A program made the position numbers and the translations under genes. The notes under the pieces are model-generated. The model searched no databases. It saw only the letters and a program-made list of their open reading frames with translations, and was not told the DNA's origin. From the NCBI RefSeq assembly GCF_902459735.1, contig NZ_CABPRV010000004.1:341850-405849 (forward strand): a DNA stretch of 64,000 bases. The letters are read 5' to 3'. The DNA is from Pandoraea capi. Its GTDB lineage: Bacteria; Pseudomonadota; Gammaproteobacteria; Burkholderiales; Burkholderiaceae. Below are positions 29,306 to 38,358 of this stretch, one piece after another (position 1 is the first letter of the stretch; each line of letters begins with the position of its first letter).

Positions 29306-30791
29306 AGCGGAACGTTGCGCCCTGCCCCGCCTGACCGGTCGTATCCATTAACGTGATGCGCCGGTCGTGCAGTTGCAGGATACGGTGCACGATCCGCAAT
29401 CCGAGCCCGCCTTCACGGCGAGCGCCGCCTACCGTAAAGGGACGCTCGAAGAGCCCTTCGCGCGCATTCTCCGGAATGCCCGGCCCCGTGTCGCTCACGC
29501 GCACCTCGATTTCCGAGCCGACCGGCGCCACCGCCACCGTGATCTCCCCGCCCGACGGCGTATAGCGCAACGCGTTTTCCAGCAGGTTCGTGAACACGCG
29601 CTCGATCAGTCCGAGATCGGCGCGGGCGGCCGGAATCTGCGGGGCCAGTTGTGCGCGCAATGCCACGCCGCGCGACTCAGCGCTCAGTTCGAATTTCTGG
29701 AAGACGTCCTGAATCAGATCCGTCACCGAGAACGGCTCCGCCTCGGGTTGCACGAACCCGTGCTCCAGACGCGCCAGCTCGAACAGCGACTGCGCCAGCG
29801 CGCCCACCTTACGGCTCTGATCCAACGCGATGCCCAGATAGCGCCGCCGCTCGGCGGGCGTGAGCGTGGCGTCCTTGAGCGAGAGCGTCTCCAGATAGCC
29901 GTGCATCGACGAAAGCGGCGTTCGCAGATCGTGGGAGATGTTGGCGATGAGTTCGCGCCGCTCCTGATCCTGACGCGTCAACGTGCGCCACTGCGTGCCC
30001 AGCCGCTCGGCCATCTGACGGAAAGCACGCTCCAGCACCATGATTTCGTCGCTGGGCCGCGACTGCTGTGCCGCCAGTTCCTCGGCCGACATCGACGACA
30101 TGGGGGCGGGCGCGGCAACCGGCGGTGCGGCGTCGATATCGAATTCGCGCACGGTATCGGTCAGGCGACGCAATGGGCGCGTGATGAGCGCGAACGCCGC
30201 CAGACCGGCGATCAGGCACAACGCCGCCACCAGTCCGATCGACCACAGCGCCGTGTTCAGTGCCGCGCTCGTCGCGCCACGCTCGGCGAAGCGGTCGTGC
30301 GCCTCACCCAACAGCACCACGTACACGTAGCCGACTTCGCGCCCATCCACACGCAACGGGGCCGCGCTGAACACTTTGCGCACATCGCTGTTGCGCGGAT
30401 CGTCGCCGTAAATCGGCAGCGCTTCGCCATCGATCAGTTGATGCACCGGCCCGAGGTCGACCTGCGTGCGTCGCAGGCGTCCCTCCGGTGCGGCGTGCCC
30501 GGTGATGCGGCCCTGTTCGTCGAGCAGATAGACCTCGACGCTCGGGTTCACGACCATGAGTTGCCCGAACAGACGCCGCACGGCGTCGGGCTTCATGCCG
30601 TTCGCGTCCATCAGTTGCGCGTTCGCGGCGATATGTTCGGCCAGCCCGCGCGACAGCCCCTGAATTACTTCGGCTTCGTGCATGCGGTTCGCCTGCACCT
30701 GCATCCATGCGGACGTGCCGCTGCAAATCAGCAGCAGGACTGCGAAAACGACCGACAGGCGTTGAGTCAGTGTGAGATTCCAGCGACGCAT
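29289..30791 (-). CDS. Membrane sensor histidine kinase
   Basis: A 500-residue kinase. A first membrane segment (SVVFAVLLLICSGTSAWMQV), a periplasmic domain of about 140 residues, a second segment (ALWSIGLVAALCLIAGLAAF), a HAMP-like region, the HisKA box ELIANISHDLRTPLSSMHGY with the phospho-His, the N box TNLLENALRYTPSGG and G boxes DTGPGIP and GGLGLRIV are present. It starts one base inside the regulator stop (TGATG), so kinase and regulator are coupled. Its stimulus is unknown; the divergent methionine sulfoxide repair genes hint at envelope oxidants. Confidence 0.93.
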   Translation of the reverse strand: MRRWNLTLTQRLSVVFAVLLLICSGTSAWMQVQANRMHEAEVIQGLSRGLAEHIAANAQLMDANGMKPDAVRRLFGQLMVVNPSVEVYLLDEQGRITGHAAPEGRLRRTQVDLGPVHQLIDGEALPIYGDDPRNSDVRKVFSAAPLRVDGREVGYVYVVLLGEAHDRFAERGATSAALNTALWSIGLVAALCLIAGLAAFALITRPLRRLTDTVREFDIDAAPPVAAPAPMSSMSAEELAAQQSRPSDEIMVLERAFRQMAERLGTQWRTLTRQDQERRELIANISHDLRTPLSSMHGYLETLSLKDATLTPAERRRYLGIALDQSRKVGALAQSLFELARLEHGFVQPEAEPFSVTDLIQDVFQKFELSAESRGVALRAQLAPQIPAARADLGLIERVFTNLLENALRYTPSGGEITVAVAPVGSEIEVRVSDTGPGIPENAREGLFERPFTVGGARREGGLGLRIVHRILQLHDRRITLMDTTGQAGQGATFRFTLPT

Positions 30792-31543
30792 CACGCAGCT
30801 CCTGCCTCGCCACCGGCGCCACCCGCGCCATCGGGTGCGCCGTCGTTCGCGAACTTGTAGCCACGGCCCCACACCGTCAGGATGCGCGTCGGCTGCGCCG
30901 GATCGGCCTCGATCTTCGCGCGCAACCGGTTGATGTGCGTGTTGACGGTGTGCTCGTAGCCCTCGTGCTGATACCCCCACACGGCGTTGAGCAGATCCAT
31001 GCGCGAGAACACCTTGCCGGGCTGGCGAGCGAAGAAATACAGCAGATCGAACTCGCGCGGCGTGAGATCCAGCAGCTTGCCGGCGAGCGACGCCTCGCGG
31101 GCGATCGGATCGATGAAGAGACCCGCGATCGCCAGACTGCCCGCTTCCATGCGGGCGTTGCGCGCCAGGGCGTCGACACGGCGCATGAGCGCCTTGACCC
31201 GCGCCACCAGCTCCAGCACGGAAAACGGCTTGGCGAGATAGTCGTCCGCGCCCAGCTCCAGCCCGAGAATGCGGTGCACCTCGCTGGAGCGGGCGCTCGT
31301 AATGATGATGGGGGTGTAACGGGTCATTTCACGCGCCCGGCGGCAGATCTCAAGCCCGTCGACGCCCGGCAGCATCAGATCGAGAATCAGCGCATCCCAT
31401 CCGCCTTCGGCCAGACGGCGCAAGCCCTCGTTGCCGTCGGCGCAATGCACGACTTCAAAGCGCTCGTCGCGCAGATGCAGCGTGAGCAGGTCGGCGATAT
31501 GCACGTCGTCTTCGACGAGCAGAACACGGCGCGGCGATTCCAT
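30791..31543 (-). CDS. OmpR-family response regulator
   Basis: A 250-residue regulator starting at the ATG at 31543 (MESPRRVLLVEDDVHIADLL), the usual receiver start; an upstream in-frame start adds 19 unconserved residues. The phospho-acceptor is in WDALILDLMLPGVDGLEICR, and the conserved Lys is in GADDYLAKPFSVLELVARV. The winged helix includes LTPREFDLLYFFARQPGKVF and HINRLRAKIEADPAQP. The last 20 residues are a Gly/Ala tail (GAPDGAGGAGGEAGAA), an oddity. Partner of the kinase downstream. Confidence 0.95.
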   Translation of the reverse strand: MESPRRVLLVEDDVHIADLLTLHLRDERFEVVHCADGNEGLRRLAEGGWDALILDLMLPGVDGLEICRRAREMTRYTPIIITSARSSEVHRILGLELGADDYLAKPFSVLELVARVKALMRRVDALARNARMEAGSLAIAGLFIDPIAREASLAGKLLDLTPREFDLLYFFARQPGKVFSRMDLLNAVWGYQHEGYEHTVNTHINRLRAKIEADPAQPTRILTVWGRGYKFANDGAPDGAGGAGGEAGAA

Positions 31544-31843
31544 CGAACGGGTGGCTCCCGAAAAGTGAGGGCGGCGGATGATAACCGATGCTAGCGGCAC
31601 TTTAGCGCCCTGATAGCAGCGTATTAGCAGATGCTAACGGCTCCCATTGTGCGCAGAACCGGCGCTCGCAGGTATCACGAATTGTTTAATTTTACGTGAG
31701 GACTTTGCCATCGCTCGCGCACTACCCTTCAGTCATCGATCCGGCGTGGATCCCCTCTGTGCCGTACCACCGCCGTCGCGCTCCCCGTTTTTGCTGCGGC
31801 GGGGCCAGCCCACCCCGGATCGTCCCACTGACCGGAGGATGTC

Positions 31844-32482
31844 ATGAGATTGTCCGATTTGTACCCGCCCAAGCCACGCAAGCCGATCCAGGCGCTTGAG
31901 GCAAAACACTCGCCGGCGCCGCGCCAGAGCGCGCAATCCGGCGCCGCCGACGCCGGGGCTACGCCTGCCCGCCGTCTCTTCCTGCTGAGCGCGAGCGCTG
32001 CTGCCGCCGCAGCAGCCGCCGGACTGGTACCGCGTCTGGTGCGTCCGGCCTTTGCCGACGACAGCCGCCGTGCGGGCGCATCGGCACATTTCGAGGTCGC
32101 CTTCAGCGACGCCGAATGGCGCAAGCGTCTCTCGCCCGGACAGTACGAAATCCTGCGTCAGGAAGGCACCGAACGCCCGTATTCCAGCCCGCTGAACGAC
32201 GAACACCGCGCCGGCACCTTCGCGTGCGCGGGCTGTGCACAGCCGCTGTTCTCGTCGCGCACCAAGTTCGACAGCCATACCGGCTGGCCGAGCTTCTGGA
32301 CCCCGCTCGACAAGGCCGTGGGCACCCGCACCGACACCACGTTCGGGATGATTCGCACCGAAGTCCATTGCAGCCGTTGCGGCGGCCATCTGGGTCACGT
32401 ATTCGACGACGGCCCGAAGCCGACCGGCCTGCGCTACTGCATGAACGGTCTGGCGATGACATTCCTCCCGCAAGCCGCCTGA
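31844..32482 (+). CDS. msrB: Exported peptide-methionine (R)-S-oxide reductase
   Basis: Reduces Met-R-sulfoxide. The 212-residue protein carries an N-terminal extension with ARRLFLLSASAAAAAAAAG, a twin-arginine-like signal, so the enzyme is likely periplasmic or membrane-anchored. The MsrB domain has zinc Cys pairs CAGC and CSRC, DSHTGWPSFWTPLDKAVG, HCSRCGGHLGHVFDDGP and the catalytic RYCMNGLAMTF. It is first in a set with dipZ and msrA and is divergent from the two-component system 300 bases away. Confidence 0.92.
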   Translation: MRLSDLYPPKPRKPIQALEAKHSPAPRQSAQSGAADAGATPARRLFLLSASAAAAAAAAGLVPRLVRPAFADDSRRAGASAHFEVAFSDAEWRKRLSPGQYEILRQEGTERPYSSPLNDEHRAGTFACAGCAQPLFSSRTKFDSHTGWPSFWTPLDKAVGTRTDTTFGMIRTEVHCSRCGGHLGHVFDDGPKPTGLRYCMNGLAMTFLPQAA

Positions 32483-32650
32483 GTGCCCGCACGGGTCCCG
32501 CCAGCCAGCCCGATGGCAAGCGACGAGACCCGCAGCGGCACTCAGGCAATGAAGAGAAGCACCGTCCCGGCTGAAGCCGGTCCCGACTCACCGCTCACTC
32601 TATAAAAACTCGCACCGTCCGAAGGTCGGACGTCGCCCAAGGAGCGCTTC

Positions 32651-34540
32651 ATGACTTTGCTCATCCTTGCCTACCTCGGTGGGATTCTGACGATCGTCAG
32701 CCCGTGCATCTTGCCGGTGCTGCCGTTCGTGTTCTCGCGCGCCGGCCAGTCGTTCTCGCGCAGCGTGCTGCCCATGCTCGCCGGCATGGTGCTGATGTTC
32801 GCGGTCGTCGCCACGCTCGCCGCCGTCGGCGGTAACTGGGTCGTGCAGGCCAACCAGTACGGACGCTGGCTCGCCCTCGCGCTCGTCGCCATCTTCGGTG
32901 CGACGCTGCTGTTCCCGAAACTGGCCGAACGCCTGACGCACCCGCTCGTGTCGCTCGGCAATCGTCTGACGCAGTCCGCACAAGGCGACGGCACAACCCC
33001 CGATGGCGAACCGAAGGGTGCCGGCCCGGGCGCCTCGTTCCTGCTCGGCATCGCCACCGGTCTGCTGTGGGCGCCCTGCGCAGGCCCGATTCTCGGTCTG
33101 GTGCTCACCGGCGCCGCCCTGCAAGGCGCGAGCGTCGGCACCACGTTGCTGCTGATCGCTTACGCGGCAGGTGCAGCGACCTCGCTCGCACTCGCGTTGC
33201 TCGTCGGCGGACGCGTCTTCGCCAGCATGAAGCGCTCCCTCGGCGCAGGCGAATGGATTCGCCGCGTGCTGGGCGGCCTGATGCTCGCAGGCGTCGGTGC
33301 GATTGCGCTGGGTCTCGACACGGGCGTACTCGCCCAATTATCGACGGCGTCGACCGGCGGGATCGAACAGCGTCTGGTCGACCAACTGGGCGGACGAGGC
33401 AATGCAGCGAATGGCGGGAACAACGGCAATAGCGCCAACAACGCCGCCGCCGATACCCCGACGGCAGACGCTGGCAATGGCACGAACAGCACGAACAACG
33501 CTGCCGGTGGACCCGCCATGATGGCCGCGAGCAATGCCATGGTTCGCACCGCAGCGAGCGAGCCCGCACCGCTGCCCGTCGAAGGCCAGTTGCCCTCGCT
33601 CGATGGTGCCGTGCAATGGCTCAATTCGCCGCCGCTCACCGCACAGGCACTGCGTGGCAAGGTCGTGCTCATCGACTTCTGGACCTACTCCTGCATCAAC
33701 TGCCTGCGCACGCTGCCGTACGTGAAAGCGTGGGCACAAAAGTATCGCGATCAGGGGCTCGTCGTCATCGGCGTACACGCACCGGAATTCGCCTTCGAGC
33801 GCGACATCGGCAACGTGAAGAAAGCCGTGCACGATCTCGGCGTCGACTATCCGGTCGCCATCGACAACAACTACGCCATCTGGCGCGGCTTCAATAATCA
33901 GTATTGGCCGGCGCACTACTTCGTCGATGCGCAGGGCCGCGTGCGTTACCACCACTTCGGTGAGGGCAACTACGCCGAGTCGGAGCGCGTGATCCAGCAA
34001 CTGCTGCGTGAAGCCGGCGCCAAGCAGGTCGCCGACAGCATCACGGACGTCAAGGCCAACGGCGTACAACAAGCCGCCGACACGGGCGACGTGAAGTCGC
34101 CGGAAACGTACGTCGGTTACGAACGTGCCGAGAACTTCGCGTCGCCGGGCGGTGCCGTGAAGGATGCCGTGAACGAGTACCGCGCCCCGTCGATGCCGTC
34201 GCTCAACCACTGGGGACTGGCCGGGCAATGGAAGGTCGGCCCTGAGCAGGCGACGGCAACGCAGGTTGGCGCACGCATCGTCTACCGCTTCCATGCACGC
34301 GACCTGCACCTCGTGCTTGGCCCCGACGCCAGCGGCAAGCCCGTGCGCTTCCGTGTGAGCGTCGACGGCGAGGCCCCGGGCGAAGCGCATGGCACCGACG
34401 TCGCGGCCGACGGCACCGGCACGGTGACCTCGCAGCGTCTGTATCAACTGGTCCGTCAAAAGGGCGACGTGCGCGACCACACGTTCAGCATCGAGTTTCT
34501 CGACGCCGGGGCATCTGCCTACGCCTTCACGTTCGGGTGA
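32651..34540 (+). CDS. dipZ: DipZ-type CcdA-thioredoxin fusion, periplasmic reductant supplier
   Basis: Moves electrons across the inner membrane to periplasmic thiols. Residues 1-225 form a CcdA-like membrane domain with Cys19 (SPCILPVLP) and Cys143 (APCAGPILG). A low-complexity Asn/Ala/Gly/Thr linker follows (about 248-300). The thioredoxin domain has WTYSCINCLRTLP, CxxC at 348-351, and a VHAPEFAFERDIGNVKKAV segment. The C-terminal 150 residues form the beta-rich domain found in DipZ proteins (SLNHWGLAGQWKVGPEQA). Placed between msrB and msrA, it is the likely reductant for both. 168 bases separate it from msrB. Confidence 0.9.
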   Translation: MTLLILAYLGGILTIVSPCILPVLPFVFSRAGQSFSRSVLPMLAGMVLMFAVVATLAAVGGNWVVQANQYGRWLALALVAIFGATLLFPKLAERLTHPLVSLGNRLTQSAQGDGTTPDGEPKGAGPGASFLLGIATGLLWAPCAGPILGLVLTGAALQGASVGTTLLLIAYAAGAATSLALALLVGGRVFASMKRSLGAGEWIRRVLGGLMLAGVGAIALGLDTGVLAQLSTASTGGIEQRLVDQLGGRGNAANGGNNGNSANNAAADTPTADAGNGTNSTNNAAGGPAMMAASNAMVRTAASEPAPLPVEGQLPSLDGAVQWLNSPPLTAQALRGKVVLIDFWTYSCINCLRTLPYVKAWAQKYRDQGLVVIGVHAPEFAFERDIGNVKKAVHDLGVDYPVAIDNNYAIWRGFNNQYWPAHYFVDAQGRVRYHHFGEGNYAESERVIQQLLREAGAKQVADSITDVKANGVQQAADTGDVKSPETYVGYERAENFASPGGAVKDAVNEYRAPSMPSLNHWGLAGQWKVGPEQATATQVGARIVYRFHARDLHLVLGPDASGKPVRFRVSVDGEAPGEAHGTDVAADGTGTVTSQRLYQLVRQKGDVRDHTFSIEFLDAGASAYAFTFG

Positions 34541-34642
34541 TCGAAAAACCATGACTCACTAACGCCGTACAAGGCCGTACAAGGCCATACCGACCCTAAC
34601 AACACCGCAACCGAGGCGTCCGTCGACGCCGGGAGTCTTAAG

Positions 34643-35452
34643 ATGACCAAGTTCGATTCACAACAACGGCAACAACAGCAGCAACAGCAGCAACCGCTCC
34701 ATCACGATGCCGCCACATCGCGCCGCAAGACGTCACCGATCTCGCACTTGCGACGCGCCCTGATCGGCACGGCCGCCGTCGCCGCCGGGGTCTTCGTGTG
34801 GCAATCGGGGGCGTTCGCCTTTGGCGCCGAGGATGCCGTGGTCATTGCCGCGCCGAAGCTCGACGAACCGTCGACGGGCGCCCGCACCGAAACGGCGGTC
34901 TTCGCCGGCGGCTGCTTCTGGGGCGTGCAGGGTGTCTTCCAGCACGTGAAGGGCGTGACGAAGGCCGAGTCGGGCTATGCCGGCGGCACTGCCAAGACGG
35001 CCGACTATGAGACCGTCAGCACGGGCTCGACCGGACATGCCGAATCGGTGCAGGTGACGTTCGATCCGCAGCAGGTGTCTTACGGCAAGCTGCTGCAAAT
35101 CTACTTCTCGGTGGCGCATAACCCCACGGAGGTGAACCGCCAGGGCCCGGACAGCGGCACGCAATACCGCTCGGCCGTCTTCCCGATGACCGATGCACAG
35201 CGCCAGGTCGCCACCGCCTACATCGCTCAGCTGGACGCCTCGCACGCCTACAACAAGCCCATTGCCACGAAGGTCGAGAAGTACACGGGTTTCTACGCTG
35301 CCGAGACGTATCACCAGGACTTCCTCACGGAGCACCCGACCTATCCGTACATCGTCATCAACGATCTGCCGAAGGTGAAGGACCTCAAGCGCATTTTCCC
35401 CACGCAGTACCGCGATTCGCCGGTGCTCGTGAAAACCGCGTCGACGAAGTAA
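34643..35452 (+). CDS. msrA: Membrane-anchored peptide-methionine (S)-S-oxide reductase
   Basis: Reduces Met-S-sulfoxide. The 269-residue protein has a glutamine-rich start (Q tract, residues about 7-17), a signal-anchor (IGTAAVAAGVFVWQSGAFAF), then the MsrA domain: FAGGCFWGVQGVFQHVKGV with catalytic Cys91, SGYAGGTAKTADYETVSTG, and YHQDFLTEHP near the end. It is the last gene of the msrB-dipZ-msrA set and is followed by a perfect terminator. The Q tract comes from CAG/CAA repeats and may vary in length. Confidence 0.93.
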   Translation: MTKFDSQQRQQQQQQQQPLHHDAATSRRKTSPISHLRRALIGTAAVAAGVFVWQSGAFAFGAEDAVVIAAPKLDEPSTGARTETAVFAGGCFWGVQGVFQHVKGVTKAESGYAGGTAKTADYETVSTGSTGHAESVQVTFDPQQVSYGKLLQIYFSVAHNPTEVNRQGPDSGTQYRSAVFPMTDAQRQVATAYIAQLDASHAYNKPIATKVEKYTGFYAAETYHQDFLTEHPTYPYIVINDLPKVKDLKRIFPTQYRDSPVLVKTASTK

Positions 35453-35470
35453 ATGTTGCGGTGGAGGAGA

Positions 35471-35504
35471 ACGACAACGGCCTCGTCATATAGGCCGTTG
35501 TCGT
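35471..35504. terminator. Terminator after msrA (also convergent VOC gene)
   Basis: ACGACAACGGCCT (35471-35483) pairs perfectly with AGGCCGTTGTCGT (35492-35504) around an 8-nt loop. It lies between msrA (+) and the VOC gene (-) and is followed on plus by AGATTTGG. T-runs are weak, but the stem is very strong. Confidence 0.75.
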
Positions 35505-35520
35505 AGATTTGGCGTTCGGA

Positions 35521-35895
35521 TCAACGATTCTCGGCAAGGCGGTAAACACGCAGACGATGCCCATCCGGATCGGACGCGACGAACGTGCGGCCGAAGTCCA
35601 TCGTCGTCGGCGCCTGAAGAATCGTGATGCCTCGCGAACTCCAGTCCTCCCACGTCGCGTCGACGTGTGCATACGACGCCACCGGGAACACCACCTCGCT
35701 ACCGCCCGGCGGCGCAATCGCCGTCGGCGCCACGGAGAAGCGCGCCCACAGGCCGAGCTTCATCCCCGAGGGAAAAGCAAACAACGCAAATCCCGGCGAC
35801 GCTTCCACCGGTTCCAGATCGAACAGATCCGAATAGAAACCCGCGCTTTCGGGCGGGCTGGCAACGTACAAATTGATCATGTCGGGATGCAGCAT
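35521..35895 (-). CDS. VOC-superfamily (glyoxalase/bleomycin-resistance fold) protein
   Basis: A 124-residue protein using the ATG at 35895, where AGGAG lies six bases upstream; an in-frame ATG at 35994 would add 33 unconserved residues. MINLYVASPPESAGFYSDLF and VASDPDGHRLRVYRLAENR are the two beta-alpha-beta-beta-beta ends of the VOC fold. Substrate unknown. It is downstream of and on the same strand as a WYL regulator (215 bases), a frequent pairing. Confidence 0.85.
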   Translation of the reverse strand: MLHPDMINLYVASPPESAGFYSDLFDLEPVEASPGFALFAFPSGMKLGLWARFSVAPTAIAPPGGSEVVFPVASYAHVDATWEDWSSRGITILQAPTTMDFGRTFVASDPDGHRLRVYRLAENR

Positions 35896-36110
35896 GACGA
35901 GCTCCTGTCGTTCGTTATCGATGAAGTTTTTATGGACAACGCCGCTTCGATCGCTGGCGAATCGAATGCCGTCCTGCGTTGTCATGAACGTCATCGTACG
36001 AAGGGATGCTGTCAGTTTTTGTCAGCAGCAAAACACCGATTTGAAACGCATCGACGAACGGCTTTTGCACCGTCCGTCACACCGCCGACACATGCAAAAC
36101 CGACGGCAAC

Positions 36111-36794
36111 TCAATCCTTGCCCGTCGTCTCGCGCCACGCTTTGAGCAACGCGCGACGCCCGCGCGGGTAACGCGTTACGGTCACCGCCATCGCCTCGAT
36201 ACGATCACAGCGGAAGCTGCGAAAATCGTCGCGCAATTCGCACCACGCCAGAATCATGCGAACACGGTCGAAGAAGCCGAGTGCGAACGGCCAGACGACG
36301 CGCTCCGACAGGCGTCCCGCTTCGTCGCGGTAGGAGAGATGGAGTTTGCGTTCGGCGCGAATGGCCTCACGAATGTCGGTCAGCTCGACGATCATCGGCG
36401 GCAACGGATCGCCCGGCCCGATGAGCAATGTCGACGCCTCCAGCGACGTGCGCAGATCCGACGGCAGCACGGCGGCGATCTTCGCCAGCGCGTTCGCGGC
36501 GGCGTCCGCCAGCGCCCCGTCGGTGCGCTTCGCGACCCAGCGCGAGCCGAGCACGATCGCCTCGATTTCCTCTTCCGAGAACATCAGCGGCGGCAGCATG
36601 AACCCCGGCTTGAGCACGTAGCCCAGCCCCGGCGCGCCTTCGATGTGCGCGCCTTGCGACTGCAATTCGGCGATGTCCCGATAGAGCGTGCGCAAGCTCA
36701 CGCCGAGCGAAGTGGCGAGCGCCGCCCCCGCCACCGGATAGCGGTGACGGCGTAGCAACTGCATCAGGGAAAAGAGACGTTGTGTGCGGGACAT
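36111..36794 (-). CDS. YafY-type HTH/WYL-domain regulator
   Basis: A 227-residue regulator. The N-terminal HTH (MSRTQRLFSLMQLLRRHRYP, then LGVSLRTLYRDIAELQSQGA) and the WYL region (AERKLHLSYRDEAGRLSERV, then WPFALGFFDRVRMILAWCEL) are clear. Bacterial WYL regulators bind ligands or nucleic acid. The downstream VOC gene may be its target. There is no defence gene nearby, so the house-keeping YafY type is favoured over a defence-associated WYL protein. Confidence 0.92.
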   Translation of the reverse strand: MSRTQRLFSLMQLLRRHRYPVAGAALATSLGVSLRTLYRDIAELQSQGAHIEGAPGLGYVLKPGFMLPPLMFSEEEIEAIVLGSRWVAKRTDGALADAAANALAKIAAVLPSDLRTSLEASTLLIGPGDPLPPMIVELTDIREAIRAERKLHLSYRDEAGRLSERVVWPFALGFFDRVRMILAWCELRDDFRSFRCDRIEAMAVTVTRYPRGRRALLKAWRETTGKD

Positions 36795-36871
36795 GGCGCG
36801 TCATTATGCGCCATGTCCCGCCACGTCCGATATGTCGCACAGCGTCGGACGACGCCGGCATGGCTTGCGAT

Positions 36872-38347
36872 TTACTTCTGACGCAGTTGCTTGACGATCT
36901 CGGAATTCACGTCGCCCGCCTGCCCGCCGTACGCCACGCGCAGGTAGTTCGACAGCTCCGAGATCTGCGCGTCGGTGAGCCGTCTGTCGAAGCCCGGCAT
37001 GTCCTGCATTGCTTCGAGTCCCGGGAATTTCTGCGCCTCGACCCCATCGAGAATCGTGACGATCAGATTGCGCGGATCCTTCTGACGCACCGTCGAATTG
37101 CCCAGCATCGATACGGCCACGTGCGGCTTGCCGGTGCCGTCGGCTGCGTGGCAGCCGGCGCAAACGGCGAGATACAGGTTACGGCCCGCCATCAGCTTGC
37201 TCGTATCGGGATGCTCCGGCAGCGGCTTCGGGGCCGGCGGCGCATCGCCGAGCAGGTACGTCGACAATGCACGCAGATCGTCTCCCGTCAGATACTGCGT
37301 ACTCAGATGCACCACCGGATACATCTCGCCGAACGCCGAGCCTTGCGGCGCGATGCCGGTGCCGAAGAACGTTTGCAGATCCTTCACCGTCCAGCCGCGT
37401 GCCGCCAGCGCGTCGGGCGTCAGATCGGGCGCCGCGATACGCGCGAGCGCCGCGCCGCCGAGCGGCTTCGCCTTGTCGAGCTGCCCGAAGGTGCCGCGCG
37501 GGGTGTGGCACTCCGCGCAATGGCCGAGGGCGTTGGCGAGGTAGCGTCCGCGCAGCCAGTCGGCCGACTGGCCTTTCGATGCGTCGGGCAACGTGTCCTT
37601 CAGGAACATCCAGTCCCACGCGCGCATGGCGAAGCGCATGTTGTACGGGAACGAGAGGTCGTGTTTGCGGTTGGGCACGGCGGCCGGTTTCACCGACATC
37701 AGATAAGCGTAGATGGCGTCGCTGTCCGCGCGCGTCATCTGCCGGTACGACGTGTACGGCATGGCGGGATACAGCACCTTGTCCGGCGCCACGCCATCGT
37801 GCAACGCGCGGTAGAACTCGTCTGCCGTCCATCCGCCGATGCCGTTCGTCTTGTCCGGCGTGATGTTGGTCCCGTAGAACGTGCCGAACGGCGACTTGAG
37901 CGGCACGCCCCCCGCGAACGGCGCACCGTCTGCGCTCGTATGACACGCCGCGCAGTCTGCCGCACGCGCCAGATACTTGCCGCGCGTGATCAGTTCGGAC
38001 GGGGCCTGCGATGCTGGCGCGGACGTCGGGGCAACCGTTGCCGACGACGCTTTCGCCGCAGGCTCGCTGGCCGATGCCGCCGGTGCCGACGCTGCCGATG
38101 TAGCCGCAGACGCCGCCGGTGCGCTCGCCGCTGCCGGGGCGTCCGCTGCCATCGCGTTCGTCACGAGCGACGGGATCATCGACGTCTTCGGCTTCGGCGG
38201 TTGCGTCGGCTCGGGCGGCTTCGGCGTGTTCGAGTCGTTGCACGCGGTGACGAGCAACACAGTGGCGAGACACGCCACGCGCAGCCCCCATCGGGAGACG
38301 CGAGATCCGCGGGAGGCGCGAGTCGAATGCATGGTGGTTCCTGTCAT
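36872..38347 (-). CDS. Triheme c-type cytochrome lipoprotein, electron acceptor of the Mo hydroxylase
   Basis: A 491-residue membrane-attached cytochrome. The ATG at 38347 has GAGGGGG upstream and gives a lipobox ending LLVTAC (Cys36), then an Ala/Pro/Ser linker. Three heme sites are CAACH (132-136), CAECH (277-281) and CAGCH (396-400), with several Met ligand candidates. This architecture matches the cytochrome subunits of periplasmic aldehyde and heterocycle dehydrogenases. The start is 12 bases after the stop of the [2Fe-2S] subunit gene. The three genes form one operon, moving electrons from Mo centre to FeS to heme to the respiratory chain. Confidence 0.92.
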   Translation of the reverse strand: MTGTTMHSTRASRGSRVSRWGLRVACLATVLLVTACNDSNTPKPPEPTQPPKPKTSMIPSLVTNAMAADAPAAASAPAASAATSAASAPAASASEPAAKASSATVAPTSAPASQAPSELITRGKYLARAADCAACHTSADGAPFAGGVPLKSPFGTFYGTNITPDKTNGIGGWTADEFYRALHDGVAPDKVLYPAMPYTSYRQMTRADSDAIYAYLMSVKPAAVPNRKHDLSFPYNMRFAMRAWDWMFLKDTLPDASKGQSADWLRGRYLANALGHCAECHTPRGTFGQLDKAKPLGGAALARIAAPDLTPDALAARGWTVKDLQTFFGTGIAPQGSAFGEMYPVVHLSTQYLTGDDLRALSTYLLGDAPPAPKPLPEHPDTSKLMAGRNLYLAVCAGCHAADGTGKPHVAVSMLGNSTVRQKDPRNLIVTILDGVEAQKFPGLEAMQDMPGFDRRLTDAQISELSNYLRVAYGGQAGDVNSEIVKQLRQK

Positions 38348-38358
38348 TTCGCGCCCCC

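Noticed and set aside
36111-36794. WYL regulator as a sign of a defence island
   Set aside because: No nuclease, helicase or toxin-antitoxin genes lie nearby, and the YafY-type with VOC partner is an ordinary arrangement.
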